Source: Discostella pseudostelligera (lineage: Eukaryota; Bacillariophyta; Thalassiosirophyceae; Thalassiosirales; Thalassiosiraceae). Taken from it: 11,098 nucleotides of DNA. Below are positions 8,069-11,098 of this stretch, piece after piece. The stretch covers positions 1 through 11,098 of the forward strand of contig JALLBK010001031.1 of assembly GCA_036940085.1 (NCBI GenBank). The letters are read 5' to 3'. The notes under the pieces were generated by a model. The model made no database searches. It worked only from the letters and a program-made list of their open reading frames with translations, and had not been told where the DNA came from. The first letter of the stretch is position 1; the number at the start of each line of letters is the position of its first letter. A program made the position numbers and the translations under genes.

Positions 8069-10555
8069 TTACGGACATTCACTATTCGTTTCATGCACTT
8101 TAGTGTCATACACTTCCTCCCCTTCATAAATTGTTGTGGTCACTGTGCAAACGTAGACACACACATCAATCATGCTCTTGCTATCAGTACTCCATACCTT
8201 GTCATTATGTTCCACGCAGTCGGTATTGACGTCTTCCGTGAATGTCGAGCTGGCACGACTTCCGGCACGCACCTGAGTTGGAGGGCCAGTGGTTTCCTTT
8301 GAGACAGTCTATGTAGTAAAAGGAGAAGATAAACGTTGTCAGATTAGTCAGCTAAGCAATTCATTGTATATCATGTCCATGACACTCACCGGCGTACTAC
8401 CAAATGTCGGTGTTGAGGTAAGAATTTCATTTATGGAAGGCGCCATCGTTGATGGCTCAGGAGTTACGATGGGTGGAGTAGGCACCAGCGTTACGAGTTC
8501 CTTTTCTGTTGGCGGAGGAGAAATCGGTGCAAAGGTAGTCGGCTCGGCAGTTACGGGTGCTGTGGTCGGCTCCATCGTGATGATTTCTCTAACCGATGGA
8601 GCGGATGTCGCGAGCTCAGGAGTAGATGGTTGGACCGTAGGAGGAGTAGCTTCGGGGATCTCTGGGATACAAATGTTCTCCACTGGACAAGGGAACTGGC
8701 CAAATTGAGAAACACAGCATTCGAAGTCTTCGTCATAGCCTTCACTACCCATACCACCTTCGTTGGTGCAAACTTCCCCATCGAAATGCCATACATTGTT
8801 TTCCATCAGACAGCACGTGTCGACGTGCAAGTACTCAATACAGAATTCATATTCAGCTACATCAGGAAACTGAGCTCCACAACATTCGTCTACTGAATCA
8901 TAAACCACCTTTTCAGAGTCGTCAAGTCCAGTTACACATTTTCCACTAGTGACATCATAATACCAAACGGAGTATAGATCAGCACATGTAGTGGGGGAAG
9001 CGGAAGGTGTCGGAGTCGGCTCCTTGGAGGGAGCTGGAGTCGGCTCGTCGGAGGGTGCCAGGGTCGGCTTTTCGGTGGGCTCGNGGAGTCGGCTCCTTGG
9101 AGGGAGCTGGAGTCGGCTCGTCGGAGGGTGCCAGGGTCGGCTTTTCGGTGGGCTCGGATGTGATAATGGTCTCGGGAGGCTCCGGAATACAAACGTCCCG
9201 TATTGGGCAGATTGATAGATTATCGAATTCACCCTTGCAGCAATCGATAACTTCGTTGTAGAACTCGGTACTTTCGTTCACCATGGTGACATCGTTTGTG
9301 CAGACTTCAAGAAGGCTGTCGTAGAACCACAAATGATTTTCCATGGAGCAGCACTTGTCCTCATACAAGTACAGCCTGCAGTATTCGTATTGCTCTTGGT
9401 CCGGAAATTGCGCTTCACAGCACTTGTCCATAGATACATATTCTCCCACGAGAAATTCAGAGACAGTACCGTCATTCACGCACTTTCCATTCTCTATGTT
9501 GAAAGACCAGATCGAGAAACGACTGCTGCATGAGGTGGGTGCCTCGGTTGGATACTTGGTTGGGGATGCTTCTGCAACAGTTTGGCAAATCGTAGGGGCG
9601 TTGGTGGAAGTTACTGAAACGGATGAACCCCAGCCGACGGTATTGCTTGTCGCGGCCTTGGCAGATGATAGTGGAGAGGTAGATACCTTCATTACTGACG
9701 AGCCCCAACTGGCTACGGCGCTTGTCGATTCGACTTTGTTAGTTTTGGCAGACGGTTCTTGTGACAGAGCTTGGGAAGTTCCGACCCAGACAATTTCAGG
9801 ACTCTCCAGCACCACTGCGGGGGCCCCCCAGCTAGCGTTCAATCTTCGTCCTCCAGATGCGGAGTGCCAGCCATCTCCGGTCGACCAGCCTTCCTCCGAG
9901 GCAACTTCCGACGTTGATCCATTAGTAACTCTCTTTCCTGCCTTTCCTCCGTTAACACCGACATTGGAAACCGTGGAGGAGCCAGCCCAGGACGCTCCCG
10001 ACGAGACGCTAGGTTTTCCGCTGCCACCTACGGATGAGGAGGTTCCTTCGATAGCATAGCCTGCGCTGCCATACCACACCTCATCAATAGTAGAAATTGT
10101 GGCGGGGGCGCCCCAGCTTTGGGCACTCCAGTTCCGAACCTTAGTGTTAGTGAGACAAATGTAAGAGTTAGGATGACGAGAGAAAATTAATTGATAGGAG
10201 AGAGAATGGGAATCACAGGATTCGTCAAATATGATCTGCTTATCTGCCTTACCTCGATTGGTTGGGCCGAGCATTTCCAACTGTCATCCTTGACAGTAAT
10301 CGTACCAGCACTCGTTACTGTGCTTTCCATTGAGGGCGACGATGACGCAGCCTCCATTGTTGCTCCAAGGTCGATTGATCGTTCTTGAATCGTTTCCAGC
10401 TCGTCGGCAATAGGAGACAACGTTGGGAAGTACGTCGGCACAGACGCCTGAAGTTTGCGCAAATGACGACGTTTCTGATGTTTGGCAGCATGAGCACTTG
10501 CGACAAGGCTCGAGGCGGAACAGATTGCTGCGGTGGCGATGAAATACCTGACCAT
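8069..10555 (-). CDS. Gene B: secreted Trp-repeat, double 12-Cys-module protein with C-terminal four-Cys domain (~763 aa)
   Basis: Exons are 10555-10253, 10139-8390 and 8308-8069. The ATG at 10555 opens a signal peptide (MVRYFIATAA...AHA, 1-23) followed by RRHLRKL (29-35) and TVKDDSWKC (87-95). The Trp-repeat region has two copies of SWGAPA...E-VW-G (near 10124-10063 and 9836-9770) plus SWGSS/GWGSS motifs, and is less Lys-rich than in A. 12-Cys modules lie at 305-418 and 486-591, joined by an EPTEKPTLAPSDEPTPAPSK linker. After a Ser/Thr/Pro stretch, exon 3 gives TVSKETTGPPT (A's C-terminal block) and then a four-Cys domain (Cys 715, 734, 738, 762). An N at 9084 shifts the frame; ignoring it makes exon 2 1749 nt, in frame, so the break is most likely an assembly matter. 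Numbering assumes N omitted. Extracellular or wall role inferred. Confidence 0.85.
8309..8389 (-). other. Intron 2 of gene B (81 bp)
   Basis: Donor GTGAGT after FGSTP and acceptor TTTACTACATAG before TVSKE. Phase 0. The spliced FGSTP|TVSKE reproduces an uninterrupted segment of gene A (7521-7550), which is strong evidence for the splice. Reading through gives only a short unrelated tail. Confidence 0.9.
9012..9156 (-). repeat. Exact 72-bp tandem duplication flanking an N
   Basis: Bases 9012-9083 and 9085-9156 are identical, with the N at 9084 between them. Each copy encodes one 24-residue Pro/Thr/Glu linker unit (EPTEKPTLAPSDEPTPAPSK...). It may be a true linker repeat or duplicated contig ends. 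Confidence 0.93.
9084..9084. other. Ambiguous base / assembly join
   Basis: The single N lies inside the gene B coding frame and breaks it. It sits exactly at the junction of two identical 72-bp copies, as expected for unmerged overlapping contig ends or a gap of unknown size. The frame holds if the N stands for zero or a multiple of three bases. Confidence 0.9.
10140..10252 (-). other. Intron 1 of gene B (113 bp)
   Basis: Donor GTAAGG after SAQPIE and acceptor AACACTAAG before VRNWSAQ. Phase 0, equivalent in place to the gene A intron that follows DSWKC. The unspliced frame stops shortly after the donor. Confidence 0.87.
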
Positions 10556-10827
10556 TGTTATTGCTCCGATCTGTAATGTGTAATGTGTGGTCAAAGTGGA
10601 AGTCGACTTCGTTGCAAGGTCCGATTCTTTTAATGTGACAATGCAATTGAGTTTGATGGACTCAAGAGGGATGTTACACGAATGCTTGCTCCTCATGAAA
10701 CAAATTTTCAACCCCACGATAATCGGAGTAGGCGATGAGGTTGATGAAGCGGCGAGCCGGTGAGGTTTATGGTGAGTACAATATTGTATTGAACGAATTA
10801 TTATTGCACACTCGATCCGGCACGAAA

Positions 10828-10860
10828 CTGAATTCAATCTGGCTCTCTATTTGAATTCAG
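10828..10860. repeat. Inverted repeat, 10-bp arms, 13-bp loop
   Basis: CTGAATTCAA at 10828-10837 and its exact reverse complement TTGAATTCAG at 10851-10860 surround a 13-base spacer. It lies about 275-305 bp upstream of the gene B start. It could be a paired binding site or chance; no counterpart was noticed upstream of gene A. Confidence 0.8.
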
Positions 10861-10864
10861 ACTC

Positions 10865-10876
10865 CTTGGTACCAAG
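10865..10876. repeat. 12-bp perfect palindrome
   Basis: CTTGGTACCAAG is its own reverse complement and sits five bases beyond the inverted repeat. A dimeric regulator site is possible but unsupported by anything further. Confidence 0.75.
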
Positions 10877-11098
10877 ATACATACATATTTGGGAACAAGT
10901 AGTTAATATCGGAAAGCCAAATTTTGAATCTTCTTCTCTAACTGAAGGAGCTCATACATTTTAAAGTTTGGGTTGGTAAATCGACATTTTTGTGTCCATG
11001 TGATGACGCGGTGCAAATCTCATATTACACATGCAGGGGAACTAGTACCTGCAGAGGTGCGCGTAACTTCCCCTCGAGAGAGAGCAAACCGACATGAA

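Larger units (their letters stand above)
10556..11098. other. Upstream region of gene B
   Basis: Leader and presumptive promoter of gene B, read on the minus strand. The frame is open upstream of the chosen start, with an in-frame ATG at 10696. A TAATGTG direct duplication lies close to the start (about 10576-10590). An inverted repeat and a palindrome are listed separately. No confident TATA or initiator element was identified. An ATG three bases from the right edge (11095) on the + strand cannot be assessed. Confidence 0.5.

Noticed and set aside
8289..8708. + strand open frame of 139 codons, Gly/Val-rich
   Set aside because: Antisense of the Ser/Thr/Pro-rich tail of gene B; its composition is the mirror of that low-complexity coding DNA.
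8979..9084. A genuine frameshift ending gene B within the PT linker
   Set aside because: The break coincides with an N between identical 72-bp copies, and the frame after it encodes a complete second 12-Cys module homologous to that of gene A.
9012..9156. CRISPR-like or mobile-element repeat
   Set aside because: Only two adjacent copies exist, without spacers, inside a coding Pro/Thr linker; no element ends or target duplications are seen.
9343..10059. Long + strand open frame of 238 codons
   Set aside because: It is antisense to gene B exon 2, whose protein carries a conserved Cys/Trp pattern shared with gene A; the + strand product has no such support.

Overview
The window looks like nuclear DNA of a centric diatom (Thalassiosira/Skeletonema-like) or a close stramenopile. 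This is an inference from short GT-AG introns of 77-113 bp, Pro-Thr 'PT' linkers, RXL-type motifs behind signal peptides, Trp/Lys-rich secreted proteins, and glutamine and Ser/Lys low-complexity inserts in an enzyme. Gene density and intron structure rule out a prokaryote.

Left part (1-3807, + strand): a four-exon GH31 glycoside hydrolase that runs off the left edge. Its closest recognisable subfamily is the sulfoquinovosidase (YihQ) group. The catalytic nucleophile and acid/base are present, but several residues that hold the sulfonate in true sulfoquinovosidases are replaced. Splicing 2-1791, 1869-2677, 2772-3490 and 3595-3807 gives 3531 nt, an uninterrupted frame of 1176 visible residues.

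Middle (3808-5707): about 1.9 kb without a convincing gene. It holds one weak ORF, simple repeats, a cluster of degenerate direct repeats, and a possible decayed minus-strand membrane-protein gene.

Right part (5708-10555): two paralogous secreted cysteine-rich protein genes facing each other tail to tail, 476 bp apart. Gene A (5708-7592, +) encodes 597 aa in two exons. Gene B (10555-8069, -) encodes about 763 aa in three exons, once a single N in a linker is set aside. Both have a signal peptide, an RKL motif, a conserved TVK-x-DSWKC block at the end of exon 1, a Trp-repeat region, two 12-cysteine modules joined by PT linkers, and a Ser/Thr/Pro-rich tail. A separate four-cysteine domain is N-terminal in A and C-terminal in B. 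This relocation is the most striking observation in the window. The architecture suggests cell-wall (frustule) or extracellular-matrix proteins, but no function is proven by sequence.

Gene B contains an exact 72-bp duplication split by the N. It is either a linker repeat or a contig-overlap artefact. The last 543 bp are upstream sequence of gene B and hold an inverted repeat and a 12-bp palindrome.
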